12,538 nucleotides of DNA from JBHJGS01 sp050331575 (GTDB lineage Bacteria > Pseudomonadota > Alphaproteobacteria > Sphingomonadales > Rhodothalassiaceae), in contig JBHJGS010000052.1 of assembly GCA_050331575.1 (NCBI GenBank), positions 1 through 12,538 of the forward strand, in the 5' to 3' direction. The notes below the pieces were generated by a model. That model was not told where the DNA came from, made no database searches, and was given only the letters and a program-made list of their open reading frames with translations. Made by a program: the position numbers and the translations under genes. Shown one piece after another: positions 1 to 7,863 of this stretch. Positions within the stretch are counted from its first letter, which is position 1; every line of letters begins with the position of its first letter.

Positions 1-14
1 CCTCACCGCCGGCC

Positions 15-88
15 CCCTCACCCCAACCCCTCTCCCACAAAGGGGAGAGGGGCTTTTCATTCCTCTCCCACCGGGGGAGGGGGGCTTC
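15..88. repeat. Tandem C/G-rich inverted-repeat element, possible terminator of the gst block
   Basis: Two similar palindromic units lie side by side. The first pairs CCCCTCTCCC (27-36) with GGGAGAGGGG (43-52) around a 6-base loop, a perfect 10-bp stem, followed on the plus strand by CTTTTC. The second pairs CCTCTCCC (62-69) with a G-rich arm at 73-84, imperfectly, and is followed by CTTCGG. The lead-in CTCACCCCAACCCCTCTCCC resembles the dispersed intergenic repeats common in GC-rich proteobacterial genomes. The element lies just downstream of the leftward gst stop codon and could end that transcript. On the minus strand no strong T-run follows the stem, so rho-independent termination in that direction is not clear. 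Confidence 0.6.
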
Positions 89-104
89 GGTTGATGGGGG
101 GGCG

Positions 105-767
105 TTAGAGTTCCAGCATGGTGCGGGCCATTTGGACTGTCTTGTCCGGATCGTCGCTGCGTGGCGGTAGGGTTACGCCCTTCGCGGCGGCGGGGCGGGC
201 GGCGATGCGGTCGACCCAGGCGGTGAGGTTGGGCAGTTCGGCGATCTCGATGCCGGCCCAGGCGTGGCTGCGCACCCAGCACCAGTTGGCGATGTCGGCG
301 ATGGAATAGTCCTCCACCAGATAGTCCCGGCCTGCCAGGGCCCCGTCCAGCACTTCATAAAGCCGCCGGGTCTCATTGCGGTAGCGGGCGATCACCGAGG
401 GGAGCTGTTCAGGGAAGTAGCGCACGAACACATTGGCCTGGCCCTGCATCGGACCGACGCCGCCCATCTGAAACATCAGCCATTGCAGCACGCGGCTGCG
501 CGCCTTGGGCTCGGCCGGCAGCAGCTTGCCTGCCTTTTCCGCCAGATAGATCAGGATCGCGCCGGATTCGAACACGGCGAAATCATCATTGTCGCGGTCG
601 ACGATGGCGGGGATACGGCCATTGGGATTGATCTTCAGAAACCAGTCCTGCTTTTGATCCTTGGCGCCCAGATCCAGCGCGTGCAGCGTATAGGCCAGCC
701 CGACCTCCTCCAGCATGACGCTGGCCTTATAGCCGTTCGGCGTGGCGGCGGTGTAGAGATCGATCAT
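105..767 (-). CDS. Glutathione S-transferase, nu-class (YfcG/YghU-like)
   Basis: This 220-residue cytosolic protein has the two-domain GST layout. The thioredoxin-like N-terminal domain carries TPNGYK (residues 9-14), the nu-class glutathione-contact loop, where Thr/Asn replaces the usual Ser/Tyr. It also has the cis-proline in NGRIPAI (Pro53) and the glutathione gamma-glutamyl contact ESGAI (Glu67-Ser68). The all-alpha C-terminal domain has LQWLMFQMGGVGPMQGQ and SIADIANW, closely like E. coli YfcG. Members of that family show disulfide-bond reductase activity with glutathione, so a thiol or stress-detoxification role is likely, but the substrate is unknown. The ATG is preceded by GGAGGGG at about 5-bp spacing, which supports the start. 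It lies 27 bp downstream of thiE on the same strand and may be the last gene of an fba-thiE-gst transcript. Confidence 0.9.
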   Translation of the reverse strand: MIDLYTAATPNGYKASVMLEEVGLAYTLHALDLGAKDQKQDWFLKINPNGRIPAIVDRDNDDFAVFESGAILIYLAEKAGKLLPAEPKARSRVLQWLMFQMGGVGPMQGQANVFVRYFPEQLPSVIARYRNETRRLYEVLDGALAGRDYLVEDYSIADIANWCWVRSHAWAGIEIAELPNLTAWVDRIAARPAAAKGVTLPPRSDDPDKTVQMARTMLEL

Positions 768-794
768 GCTGCCCCTCCATGGTGTGCGGGATGC

Positions 795-1427
795 CTAAAC
801 CTGTTCGGCCGCGGCAATCGCCCGGCTGAGGGCCGAGACCGCGGCGGCCGGGCCGTCGGCATGCTCCCAGACATAGCTCGACACCGCCAGAAAATCCGCG
901 CCGGCCTGCACAATGTCCGCGCAATTCTCCGCGGTGATGCCGCCGATCGCCACGCAGGGGATCTCCGCGATTGCGCTCCAATCCCGAACCAGCTCGATAT
1001 CGGCCTGATATTCCACCTGCTTGGTGCGGGTGGGAAAGAAGGCGCCGAAGGCGACATAGTCGGCCCCGGCCTCGCCCGCCTCGAACGCCAGATGGCGCGA
1101 ATTGTGGCAGGTCACGCCGATCTGGGCATCATGGCCCAACCGCTCGCGCGCCTCGGCAACCGAGCCGTCGTCCTGACCCAGATGCACGCCATCGGCGCCC
1201 AGCCGGGCCGCCAGATCGGCGCGGTCGTTGATCAGGAAGGCGGTGTCGCGGGCATGCGCGATCGGCATCAACTGCTCAGCCGCCCGGCAGATATCCTCAT
1301 CACTCTGCTGTTTCAGGCGCAGCTGCACGCAGGCCACAGGTGCGGCGTTCAGCGCGGCCTTCAACTGCTCCTGGAACACCGGCAGGATCAGGCCCGGCGG
1401 GGTGATGAGATACAGTTCAGACGTCAC
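795..1427 (-). CDS. thiE: Thiamine-phosphate synthase
   Basis: This 210-residue TIM-barrel enzyme matches the usual ThiE length. It joins HMP diphosphate to the thiazole phosphate (THZ-P) to give thiamine phosphate, in the cytoplasm. Visible signatures are VQLRLK (residues 34-39, the Q/R/K that hold the diphosphate), FLINDRADLA with Asn68-Asp69, GADGVHLGQDD (metal-site Asp87), GVTCHNS (105-110) and FPTRTKQ (131-137, phosphate loop with Lys136), then VAIGGI near the C-terminus. The serine seen in Bacillus ThiE at the GVSxH position is Thr106 here, a conservative change. Translation begins at GTG with no clear ribosome-binding site. The gap to the upstream fba stop is 12 bp, so translational coupling is plausible. 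No other thiamine genes are in the window. Confidence 0.93.
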   Translation of the reverse strand: MTSELYLITPPGLILPVFQEQLKAALNAAPVACVQLRLKQQSDEDICRAAEQLMPIAHARDTAFLINDRADLAARLGADGVHLGQDDGSVAEARERLGHDAQIGVTCHNSRHLAFEAGEAGADYVAFGAFFPTRTKQVEYQADIELVRDWSAIAEIPCVAIGGITAENCADIVQAGADFLAVSSYVWEHADGPAAAVSALSRAIAAAEQV

Positions 1428-1439
1428 GGCAAGAGACGA

Positions 1440-2360
1440 TCATTCCTTGCCCTGATAGATGCGGATAATCCGGTCGAGCATGGCAAGGGCTTCGTCGCGC
1501 GGACGCTGGAAGGTGTTGCGGCCGATGATCGAGCCATTGCCGCCGCCGTCCCGGATCGCCTTGGCATTGTCGTAGACGGTTTCCTCGCCGGTCTTGGCGC
1601 CGCCGGAGAAGACCACCAGGCGCCGGCCGTTGAACGCGCACTGCATGACATGGGCGACCCGGGCGCTCAGCGAGGAAATGTCGATGCCCTGCTGTTCATA
1701 GACCGTCTTGGCCTCGGGCTGCTCCAGATGGTCGGTGGCCAGCTTGACCTTGATGATATGCGCACCAACCAGCGCGGCCAGATGCGCGGCATAGGCGGAC
1801 ACGTCCATCGCCGTCTCGCCCGCCTTGGAGAGCTTGCCGCCGCGCGGATAACTCCACACCACCACGGCCAGGCCCGCCGCCTTGGCCTCGGCGGTCAGCT
1901 CCCGCAGCTCCTCGACCATGTCGTTGAACGAGTCAGAGCCCGGATAGAGCGTGAAACCGATGGCAGCACAGCCCAGGCGCAGGGCATCCTCCACCGAGCC
2001 GTAAACCGCCTGATCCTTGTCTGTCGCCCAACTGTTGGAGGAATTGACCTTCAAAATCGTCGGGATTTGCCCTGCGAAACTATCCGCGCCGGCCTCCAGC
2101 GGGCCCAAGGGTGCGGCGTAGGCGTTCAGCCCGGCATCGATCGCCAGCTTGTAATGATAGTGCGGGTCATAGGCATCGGGATTGGGCGCGAAGGAGCGTG
2201 CCGGACCATGTTCGAAGCCCTGATCGACCGGCAGGATGACCATGCGGCCGGTGCCGCCCAGCTTGCCGGTGCCCAGAATCTGCGCAAGCTTCTGCTTGGT
2301 TCCGGGGCTGTCGGCCTCATAGCCACTTAGGATATCCTTGACCTTGCGGGTGATCTTCAT
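1440..2360 (-). CDS. Class I fructose-bisphosphate aldolase, DhnA/archaeal-type
   Basis: This 306-residue cytosolic enzyme interconverts fructose 1,6-bisphosphate with dihydroxyacetone phosphate and glyceraldehyde 3-phosphate, in glycolysis and gluconeogenesis. It is the metal-independent Schiff-base type. ILPVDQGFEHG (42-52) is the N-terminal barrel motif. VVWSYPRGG (167-175) carries the catalytic Tyr171 region. HIIKVK (201-206) holds the candidate Schiff-base lysine, most likely Lys204 by position in the family. FSGGAKTGEE (251-260) and GNGSIIGRNTFQR (274-286) are phosphate-binding loops. The length fits the DhnA/FbaB group. The ATG has GAGG at 7-bp spacing. It is the first gene of the leftward fba-thiE-gst block and faces a divergent DUF2237 gene. 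A phosphate-sugar aldolase of related type (LsrF-like) is possible but the overall motifs favour FBP aldolase. Confidence 0.88.
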   Translation of the reverse strand: MKITRKVKDILSGYEADSPGTKQKLAQILGTGKLGGTGRMVILPVDQGFEHGPARSFAPNPDAYDPHYHYKLAIDAGLNAYAAPLGPLEAGADSFAGQIPTILKVNSSNSWATDKDQAVYGSVEDALRLGCAAIGFTLYPGSDSFNDMVEELRELTAEAKAAGLAVVVWSYPRGGKLSKAGETAMDVSAYAAHLAALVGAHIIKVKLATDHLEQPEAKTVYEQQGIDISSLSARVAHVMQCAFNGRRLVVFSGGAKTGEETVYDNAKAIRDGGGNGSIIGRNTFQRPRDEALAMLDRIIRIYQGKE

Positions 2361-2575
2361 GGGGTGCCTCGCCGCGCTGATTTGACCCGTTCACGGGTCG
2401 TTAAGACCTTGCGCGGCGGTGTCTAACCCAAGCCATGCCCGCCCGCAACATCCTGTCACAGCCCTGCCGGTTCATGGCGGTGTGCCGATGGCACGGGTTG
2501 GAAAGTCTACCGAGCCTGCGATAAGCTCTGGAGACGATCCCTTGGATCTGTCCGTTTGCTCTTCAACAGGTCGTC
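2361..2575. promoter_or_regulatory. Divergent fba / DUF2237 intergenic region with inverted repeat
   Basis: This 215-bp region contains the perfect 6-bp inverted repeat GACCCG (2384-2389) and CGGGTC (2394-2399) around TTCA, flanked by TTT and GTTAA. It lies only about 24-40 bp upstream of the fba start codon, so it could be an operator or a hairpin in the 5' leader. No convincing -35/-10 pair was found for either gene. CAACAGG upstream of position 2576 is a weak ribosome-binding site for the DUF2237 gene. Confidence 0.4.
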
Positions 2576-2941
2576 ATGTCTCAGAATGTTCTCGGTCAGC
2601 CGCTGACCCTTTGCTCCACCGACCCCCTGACCGGCTGGTATCGGGACGGCTGTTGCAACACCGATGCGAACGATCATGGCTCGCACACCGTCTGCGCGCG
2701 GATGACCGACGCGTTTTTGGCCTTTTCCAAAGCCCACGGCAATGATCTGGTCACGCCTCGACCCGAATTTGGCTTTCCCGGACTGAAGGCGGGCGACTAT
2801 TGGTGCGTGTGCGTTTCGCGCTGGGCGGAGGCCTATGCGGCCGGTGTCGCCCCGCCGGTCAAATTGGGGGCGTGCCATGAACGCGCCCTCGACCTGGTCT
2901 CGCTAGAGAGTCTCACCGCCCTGGCGCTGGATGCGGTCTGA
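2576..2941 (+). CDS. DUF2237 family protein
   Basis: This 121-residue soluble protein has no signal peptide or membrane segment. It matches the DUF2237 family in length and pattern: NVLGQPLTLCS at the start, TGWYRDGCC (residues 19-27), HTVCARMTDAFLAFSK in the middle, NDLVTPRPEFGFPGLKAGDYWCVC (56-79), then RWAEAY and a C-terminal VKLGACHERAL. Cysteines at 13, 26-27, 40, 77, 79 and near the ACHE motif are characteristic, and metal or redox chemistry is conceivable, but no function is established for the family. The GDYWCVC and CHE elements are well kept, so it looks intact. It is transcribed alone rightward, divergent from fba and convergent with hpnG, whose stop is 8 bp away. Confidence 0.88.
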   Translation: MSQNVLGQPLTLCSTDPLTGWYRDGCCNTDANDHGSHTVCARMTDAFLAFSKAHGNDLVTPRPEFGFPGLKAGDYWCVCVSRWAEAYAAGVAPPVKLGACHERALDLVSLESLTALALDAV

Positions 2942-2949
2942 CCCTGGGC

Positions 2950-3621
2950 TCAGCGAAACCTGGGCAATAAGAGCAGCGCGGCGTCGAACAGGCTGGCCAC
3001 AGCGGCGCTGTGCTGCCGGCCTAGTCTGATCAAACCGGCCAAGTCTGTGGGCCGGCGCAACAGCGCCAGCGCGAGTGCGCCATATGCGATGCCGTGACCG
3101 GGGCGAAACGCGGCTTGCGCCGCCTTTGGCAGGTCCTGATCTGCCGTATCGAGCACGCAGCGAAGGCCGATCCAGGGGACACCCGCAGCCACGGCCGCGC
3201 TTGCCATGGCGGCCGTTTCTGTGTCGACCGCCAGGGCATCCGGTTGCGCGCCTCGACGGGCCCGGCGATCTGACGCGGTCGCCAATACAGCCTCGCTTGC
3301 GGCCAGGGCACCCCGCATTGCGCGGCGATGCGGCTGGAGACGCTGCATCGCCGCGGCGGCCCAGTCCGCATCGCCCTGCGGCCCGCCGACAATGCGATCG
3401 ATCACCAACAGATCACCGGTCCGAAGCCCCGATGCCAGCGCGCCTGCCGTGCCAAAACTGACCAGACCGGTACAGCCCGCCGCGATCAGCGTGCGCGCGG
3501 CGGCAGCGGCGGCGTCAGGGCCCGGAGCGGTTTGCAGGCTCAAGGCCGCGTCACCACGGCGGGCTGCCGCCCGGGCCAGGCACCGTGTTTCTGACTCCAG
3601 CCCGCAGATGATGCCGATCAT
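2950..3621 (-). CDS. hpnG: Hopanoid-associated nucleoside phosphorylase HpnG
   Basis: This 223-residue protein of the MTA/SAH nucleosidase (purine nucleoside phosphorylase) fold is expected to remove adenine from adenosylhopane. The product is the ribosyl-type intermediate on the way to bacteriohopanetetrol and related extended hopanoids. Visible features are the N-terminal IIGIICGLESETR-like strand (from residue 2), SFGTAGAL (55-62) for the phosphate/ribose site, VDTETAAMA with Glu135 (the ribose-contacting glutamate of the VDMESAA motif), and LRCVLDTA with Asp158 (the catalytic aspartate of the nucleosidase fold). The C-terminus is short and Arg/Leu-rich, usual for HpnG. Its ATG overlaps the hpnE stop as ATGA (3618-3621), so the two are translationally coupled. 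It is the last gene of the leftward hopanoid cluster. Confidence 0.88.
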   Translation of the reverse strand: MIGIICGLESETRCLARAAARRGDAALSLQTAPGPDAAAAAARTLIAAGCTGLVSFGTAGALASGLRTGDLLVIDRIVGGPQGDADWAAAAMQRLQPHRRAMRGALAASEAVLATASDRRARRGAQPDALAVDTETAAMASAAVAAGVPWIGLRCVLDTADQDLPKAAQAAFRPGHGIAYGALALALLRRPTDLAGLIRLGRQHSAAVASLFDAALLLLPRFR

Positions 3622-4865
3622 GCCGCCAGCGCCTTGTCCGCCGCCGTGAAGCCGGAGCGGATGGCGCCTTCAATGGTCGCCGGCAAGCCGGTGTCGGTCC
3701 AGTCGCCCGCCAGAAACAGATTGGTCAAGCGCGTGGCCGCTTTGGGGCGTTTTGCCACTGCCGCAGGCGTCTGCAGGAAGGTCGCGCGCTTTTCCTTGAC
3801 CACCCGGACCGGCGGCATCGGGTCAACGGCAAGATCAAGGGCCCGGGCGATATCGGCCCAGCAGGCCGCAGCAATCGTCTCCGCCTCCTCAGCGGCCAGA
3901 CGCTCGGCATTCGACACCGTGACCGAGGCGATGGCGCCACGGCGGAACAGCCAGTGCGCGGTGCCGCCGATCAGGCCGAGCATCTGCGGGGTGTCCACTG
4001 CCAGGGGCTCCGGCAAGCGGAAATGCACATTCACGATCGGCACCGCGGCGTCCGGCACCGGCAGATCAAGCAGCGGACCGGTCTTTTCCGGGGGCAGAGC
4101 CAGGATGACCCGATCCTGCGGGCCCAGGCGTTCGGCATGGCGGGCAAAGCCCAGCGCGGTCACGCGACCGTCCGCGCATTCCACGCCGCTCAAGCGCTGA
4201 CCCAGGCGGATGTCGGTCTGCCCGCGGATCAAATGCTGGATGGCCGGCTCCACCAGCGCCTCGCTCAAGCCGTCCCGCGCGATCATCGGCCGGCACGCCT
4301 GCCCGCCCCGGGCAAAAGTCTCCAGCAGGACCGCGCGCAGCAAGCGAGCTGACGCGCGATCCGGGCCCGCATTCATCACCGCTTCGGTCAGCGGCAGCAC
4401 GAAACGATCATAGATCGGACCGGCTCTCGGCGTGCGGTCCGCCACGGTGTCGCGTGGGCCGCTGACCAGCAGGTTGGCCAGGCGCAGATGGTCGGTCAGC
4501 GACGCGCCGGCGACGCGGCGGTTCGGGTCAAGCACCCAGACCGGCACCGGACCGTCAGTCATCGACAGGGTCCAGCGGGTGCCGCAGCGCAGATCCATAA
4601 ACGGGATGGTCGCCGTGGGCGCGCACCACAGCGCCGCGTGCGCCCCGATCAGGCGGGCATAGCGTTGCACCGCCCAATTGCCCGACAGCATCAGATGATT
4701 GCCATTGTCGATCCGGCAGCCCAGTTGCGCGTCCTCAAACGAGCGGCAGCGGCCGCCGGCCTGTTTGGCGCTGTCCCAAAGGGTGACCGCCCGGCCGGCC
4801 GCGACCAACCTCACCGCGGCGGCCAGCCCGGCCATGCCGGCGCCGACGATATGGATATGGCTCAT
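3618..4865 (-). CDS. hpnE: Hydroxysqualene dehydroxylase (squalene-associated FAD-dependent desaturase)
   Basis: This 415-residue flavoprotein of the amine-oxidase/phytoene-desaturase fold is known in the HpnCDE pathway to reduce hydroxysqualene to squalene. The N-terminal Rossmann motif VGAGMAGLAAAVRL (7-20) is followed by an acidic residue after VTLWD and by the AGGRC FAD-loop signature. A central hydrophobic/substrate region runs to about residue 370. The C-terminal FAD motif NLFLAGDWTDTGLPATIEGA (from about 382) is the hallmark of the desaturase family and is complete. Length is normal for HpnE. It overlaps hpnD by ATGA at its start and hpnG by ATGA at its end, making hpnD-hpnE-hpnG a tightly coupled unit. 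Phytoene desaturase was considered, but the adjacency to hpnD and hpnG fixes the assignment. Confidence 0.92.
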   Translation of the reverse strand: MSHIHIVGAGMAGLAAAVRLVAAGRAVTLWDSAKQAGGRCRSFEDAQLGCRIDNGNHLMLSGNWAVQRYARLIGAHAALWCAPTATIPFMDLRCGTRWTLSMTDGPVPVWVLDPNRRVAGASLTDHLRLANLLVSGPRDTVADRTPRAGPIYDRFVLPLTEAVMNAGPDRASARLLRAVLLETFARGGQACRPMIARDGLSEALVEPAIQHLIRGQTDIRLGQRLSGVECADGRVTALGFARHAERLGPQDRVILALPPEKTGPLLDLPVPDAAVPIVNVHFRLPEPLAVDTPQMLGLIGGTAHWLFRRGAIASVTVSNAERLAAEEAETIAAACWADIARALDLAVDPMPPVRVVKEKRATFLQTPAAVAKRPKAATRLTNLFLAGDWTDTGLPATIEGAIRSGFTAADKALAA

Positions 4866-5764
4866 CCCGCCAGGCCGTAGCGCGCGGCGATCAGCAGCCG
4901 GCGGGCGACCTTGCGCGCCTTGGTGACCGGGTCGCGCCGGGCCGGCAGACCGGTGCGCGTGAAATTCTGCGCGGCCATCTTGTCGAGCAGGCGACGATAG
5001 ACGGCGCGCATCATCACCGCGGGCTTCATGGCGCGCGGGTCACATTGGGCGATGGCGGTATCGGCACGGTCGAAGGCCTTAGCGGCCATCTGACCCAAAT
5101 CGCGGCCGACCGCGGGCATGGCCGGGTGCCGCGCCACCGCCCTGGGATCACGCATATGCACGCCATGCTTATCCAGCAACTCCGCGGGCAGATACAAGCG
5201 GCCAATCAGCGCATCTTCATGCACGTCCCGCAAGATGTTGGTCAGCTGCAAGGCACGGCCCAGATGCGTCGCCACGCGTCGGCCCTTCTCACCGGGCTCG
5301 CCGAAGATCGGCACGCTCAAGCGGCCGACCGCGGAGGCCACACGGTCGCAGTACAGATCCAGGTCCTGCTGGGAAGGCGCGATGATCGGCCCGGCGGCAT
5401 CCATGGCCATGCCGTCGATCACCGCCAGAAAGTCGGCTTCCTTCAGGCCATAGGTGACAGCATCGGCGGCGAGAACACGGTCCAGCGGATGCGCCTGGGG
5501 ATCGCCGGCCATAATCGCGGCAATCCGGTCGCGCCAGCTGTCAAGGGCGGCTGCGGGATCAGCCACGCGGGCATCACCGTCCGCGATGTCGTCGACCTCG
5601 CGGCAGAAGGCATAGACGCCGAACATGGCCTCTCGCCGCGCCTGGGGCAGCAGGCGCATGGCCCAATAGAAGCTGGTGCCGGCCTGCTGCACCAGCTGAG
5701 CCACCTGTTCGCGATCACCCGGTTCGGGCCCCACGGTCGGGGCCGCGTGTGCGGTCGCTGCCAT
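4862..5764 (-). CDS. hpnD: Presqualene diphosphate synthase
   Basis: This 300-residue all-alpha trans-prenyltransferase of the squalene/phytoene synthase family condenses two farnesyl diphosphates into presqualene diphosphate, the first step of the HpnD-HpnC-HpnE route. The two Asp-rich magnesium motifs are present: DDIAD (58-62, in YAFCREVDDIADGD) and DVHED (180-184, in LTNILRDVHEDALIGRLYLP). SFYWAMRLLP near residue 31 is the typical first helix. The leading 20 or so residues are low-complexity (Ala/Pro/Gly), so an internal start is possible though none is better supported. An AGGA lies about 10 bp before the ATG. It sits 24 bp after dxs and overlaps hpnE by 4 bp. Phytoene synthase is the main alternative, and the hpn neighbours argue against it. 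Confidence 0.92.
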   Translation of the reverse strand: MAATAHAAPTVGPEPGDREQVAQLVQQAGTSFYWAMRLLPQARREAMFGVYAFCREVDDIADGDARVADPAAALDSWRDRIAAIMAGDPQAHPLDRVLAADAVTYGLKEADFLAVIDGMAMDAAGPIIAPSQQDLDLYCDRVASAVGRLSVPIFGEPGEKGRRVATHLGRALQLTNILRDVHEDALIGRLYLPAELLDKHGVHMRDPRAVARHPAMPAVGRDLGQMAAKAFDRADTAIAQCDPRAMKPAVMMRAVYRRLLDKMAAQNFTRTGLPARRDPVTKARKVARRLLIAARYGLAG

Positions 5765-5788
5765 CGGACCGTCCGTCCTGCTTTGACT

Positions 5789-7702
5789 TTATGCGCGCGC
5801 TTCAACCGCGTGCAGGCGCACGCCAGCCTTGCCCACCGCAGCTTGTACCGCGGCAACAATATGCTGAGCGGTCAGCCCAGCCAACTGATATTGTTCTTCG
5901 GGCTTCCCGTGCGGCAGATAGATATCCGGCAGGGTCATCGGGCGCACCCGCAGGCCTTTATCCAAATGACCCGCCTGGGCAAGCCAGGTCATCACCTGAG
6001 CGGCGAAGCCACCGATCGCGCCATCCTCGATGGTAATGACTGTCCCGTGGTGCCGCGCCAATTGGTCGATCAGATCCGTGTCCAGCGGCTTGGCAAAACG
6101 CGCATCGGCCACGGTGACCGAAAGGCCGCGCTGCTCCAGCTCCGCGGCCGCTTGCAACGCCTCAGACAGGCGCGCGCCATAGCACAAGATGGCCGCATCA
6201 TTGCCCTCGCGCAGGACCCGGCCGCGGCCGATCGGCAGCACCTGGCCCTGCTCAGGCAAGGCCACGCCGATGCCTTCGCCACGCGGATAGCGCAAAGCGA
6301 TCGGGCCCGCATCATAGGCCGCTGCGGTGGCGACCATATGCACCAGCTCCGCCTCATCGGCGGCGGCCATCAGCGTCATATTGGGCAGACACCCCAGATA
6401 GGTGATGTCAAAGCTGCCGGCGTGGGTGGCGCCGTCCTGGCCAACCGGGCCGGCCCGATCGATCGCGAAGCGCACTGGCAGATTCTGCAGCGACACATCG
6501 TGGGCGACCTGATCATAGGCCCGTTGCAGAAAGGTCGAATAGATCGCCGCGAACGGTTTCAGCCCTTCCGCTGCCAGCGCCGCGGCGAAGGTCACGCTAT
6601 GCTGTTCGGCGATCCCGGTATCGAAACTGCGATCCGGGAAGCGGGCAGCAAAGGCATTGATGCCGGTCCCGGACGGCATGGCAGCGGTCAGAGCGACGAT
6701 GCGCTCGTCTCTCTGAGCCTCAGCGATCAGCGCCTGCGCGAACACCTTGGTATAGCTCGGCGCCTTGGGCGTGCCCTTCGTCTGCTCGAAGGTGGCGGTG
6801 TCGAACGTCTTCACCGCATGATGATTCTCTGGACAGGCATGGCCGAAGGGATGGCCGCGGCCCTTTTCCGTGACAATGTGCAGCAGGACCGGGCCGCTCT
6901 TGTCCGCATCGCGGATGGCGCTGAGAATGCGGACAAGGCCAGTCACGTCATGGCCGTCGACCGGGCCCAGATAGGTGAAGTCCAGATGATCGAAAAGGGT
7001 GCCGCCGACCAGCTGGTTGGCCGCGCGCGCTTTGCCCGCGTCCGTGACGTCCGGGCACGCCTGCGCCAGGCGATCGGCCAGGGCTTCGATCGGCTGCCGC
7101 GGCATTGTCTGCTTGAGTGCCTTGAGATAATTGCTCAGCGCGCCCACGGCCGGCGCGATCGACATGTCATTGTCGTTCAGCACCACCAGCATCTTGCGCT
7201 GCAAGGCGCCGGCATTGTTCAGACCTTCATAGGCCAGACCGGCACTGGCGGCGCCATCGCCGATCACCGCGATCACCTCATTGTCCAGCCCTAGCTGGTC
7301 GCGCGCCACGGCAAAGCCGGTCGCCGCCGACACAGAGGTGGAGGAATGCGCCGCACCGAAGCAGTCGTACTCGCTCTCGCCGCGCTTGGTGAAACCGTAC
7401 AGCCCGTCCTTCTTGCGGATGGTGCGAATGCGGTCGCGGCGCCCGGTGAGCACCTTGTGCGGATAGGCCTGATGACTGACGTCCCAGACGATCTTGTCGG
7501 CCGGTGCGTTGAACACATAGTGCAGCGCCACGGTCAGTTCGATGACACCCAAGCCGGCACCAAAATGCCCTCCGGTCACCGAAGCCGCATCAATGATCTC
7601 AGCGCGCAGTTCCTCGGAAAGCCGGGGTAGATCGTCTGGGGTGAGCATTTTCAGATCAGCCGGGACACAGACCCGGTCGAGAAGCGGCGTAGACACTGTC
7701 AT
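5789..7702 (-). CDS. dxs: 1-deoxy-D-xylulose-5-phosphate synthase
   Basis: This 637-residue thiamine-diphosphate enzyme condenses pyruvate with glyceraldehyde 3-phosphate to DXP, the entry and usual flux-controlling step of the MEP isoprenoid pathway. The length is that of a full Dxs. Motifs in order: GGHFGAGLGVIELTVALHYVF (44-64), WDVSHQAYPHK (73-83), IGDGAASAG (147-155) opening the ThDP motif that closes with LNDNDMSI (Asn177), the catalytic glutamate in DTGIAEQHS (Glu366), and the pyrimidine-domain segment FAIDRAGPVGQDGATHAGSFD. It is placed inside a hopanoid cluster, 24 bp before hpnD, which points to dedicated precursor supply for squalene. The 161-bp gap to the upstream hpnB may carry its own promoter. 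The ThDP cofactor gives a loose link to the nearby thiE. Confidence 0.96.
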   Translation of the reverse strand: MTVSTPLLDRVCVPADLKMLTPDDLPRLSEELRAEIIDAASVTGGHFGAGLGVIELTVALHYVFNAPADKIVWDVSHQAYPHKVLTGRRDRIRTIRKKDGLYGFTKRGESEYDCFGAAHSSTSVSAATGFAVARDQLGLDNEVIAVIGDGAASAGLAYEGLNNAGALQRKMLVVLNDNDMSIAPAVGALSNYLKALKQTMPRQPIEALADRLAQACPDVTDAGKARAANQLVGGTLFDHLDFTYLGPVDGHDVTGLVRILSAIRDADKSGPVLLHIVTEKGRGHPFGHACPENHHAVKTFDTATFEQTKGTPKAPSYTKVFAQALIAEAQRDERIVALTAAMPSGTGINAFAARFPDRSFDTGIAEQHSVTFAAALAAEGLKPFAAIYSTFLQRAYDQVAHDVSLQNLPVRFAIDRAGPVGQDGATHAGSFDITYLGCLPNMTLMAAADEAELVHMVATAAAYDAGPIALRYPRGEGIGVALPEQGQVLPIGRGRVLREGNDAAILCYGARLSEALQAAAELEQRGLSVTVADARFAKPLDTDLIDQLARHHGTVITIEDGAIGGFAAQVMTWLAQAGHLDKGLRVRPMTLPDIYLPHGKPEEQYQLAGLTAQHIVAAVQAAVGKAGVRLHAVEARA

Positions 7703-7863
7703 GATACAAAGAAGCCTTGCGGATACAGCCCGTCTGGTTATCGGTTCGGCGCGGCCGGGACCTCCCGACCCTTTTGGGGCCGCCCTTGTGAGTTAGTCTC
7801 ATCCGACCATTCGGCCGGTTGGCGGCGGACTATGGCAGAGTTGTCCGGAGCAGAAAAGACCCC
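7703..7863. promoter_or_regulatory. Intergenic region between hpnB and dxs, structured dxs leader
   Basis: The region holds ATCCGACC (7801-7808), an octamer that also occurs in the hpnC upstream region. It also holds a compact set of inverted repeats: GCGGCC (7751-7756) with GGCCGC (7778-7783), enclosing the arms GGG(7757-7759)/CCC(7764-7766) and CCC(7769-7771)/GGG(7776-7778). On the minus strand this would lie 50-80 bases before the dxs start codon. It could fold as a branched leader or serve as an hpnB terminator, although no T-run follows it. No clear -35/-10 pair was recognised. Confidence 0.3.

Noticed and set aside
264..2330. A 688-codon plus-strand open frame
   Set aside because: It runs antisense across gst, thiE and fba, each of which has clear family motifs. 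The translation is His/Gly/Arg-rich with no recognisable domain, as expected from high-GC shadow frames.
5045..7294. A 749-codon plus-strand open frame
   Set aside because: It is antisense to hpnD and dxs, and the translation is low-complexity His/Gln/Arg/Gly-rich. It is a GC shadow.
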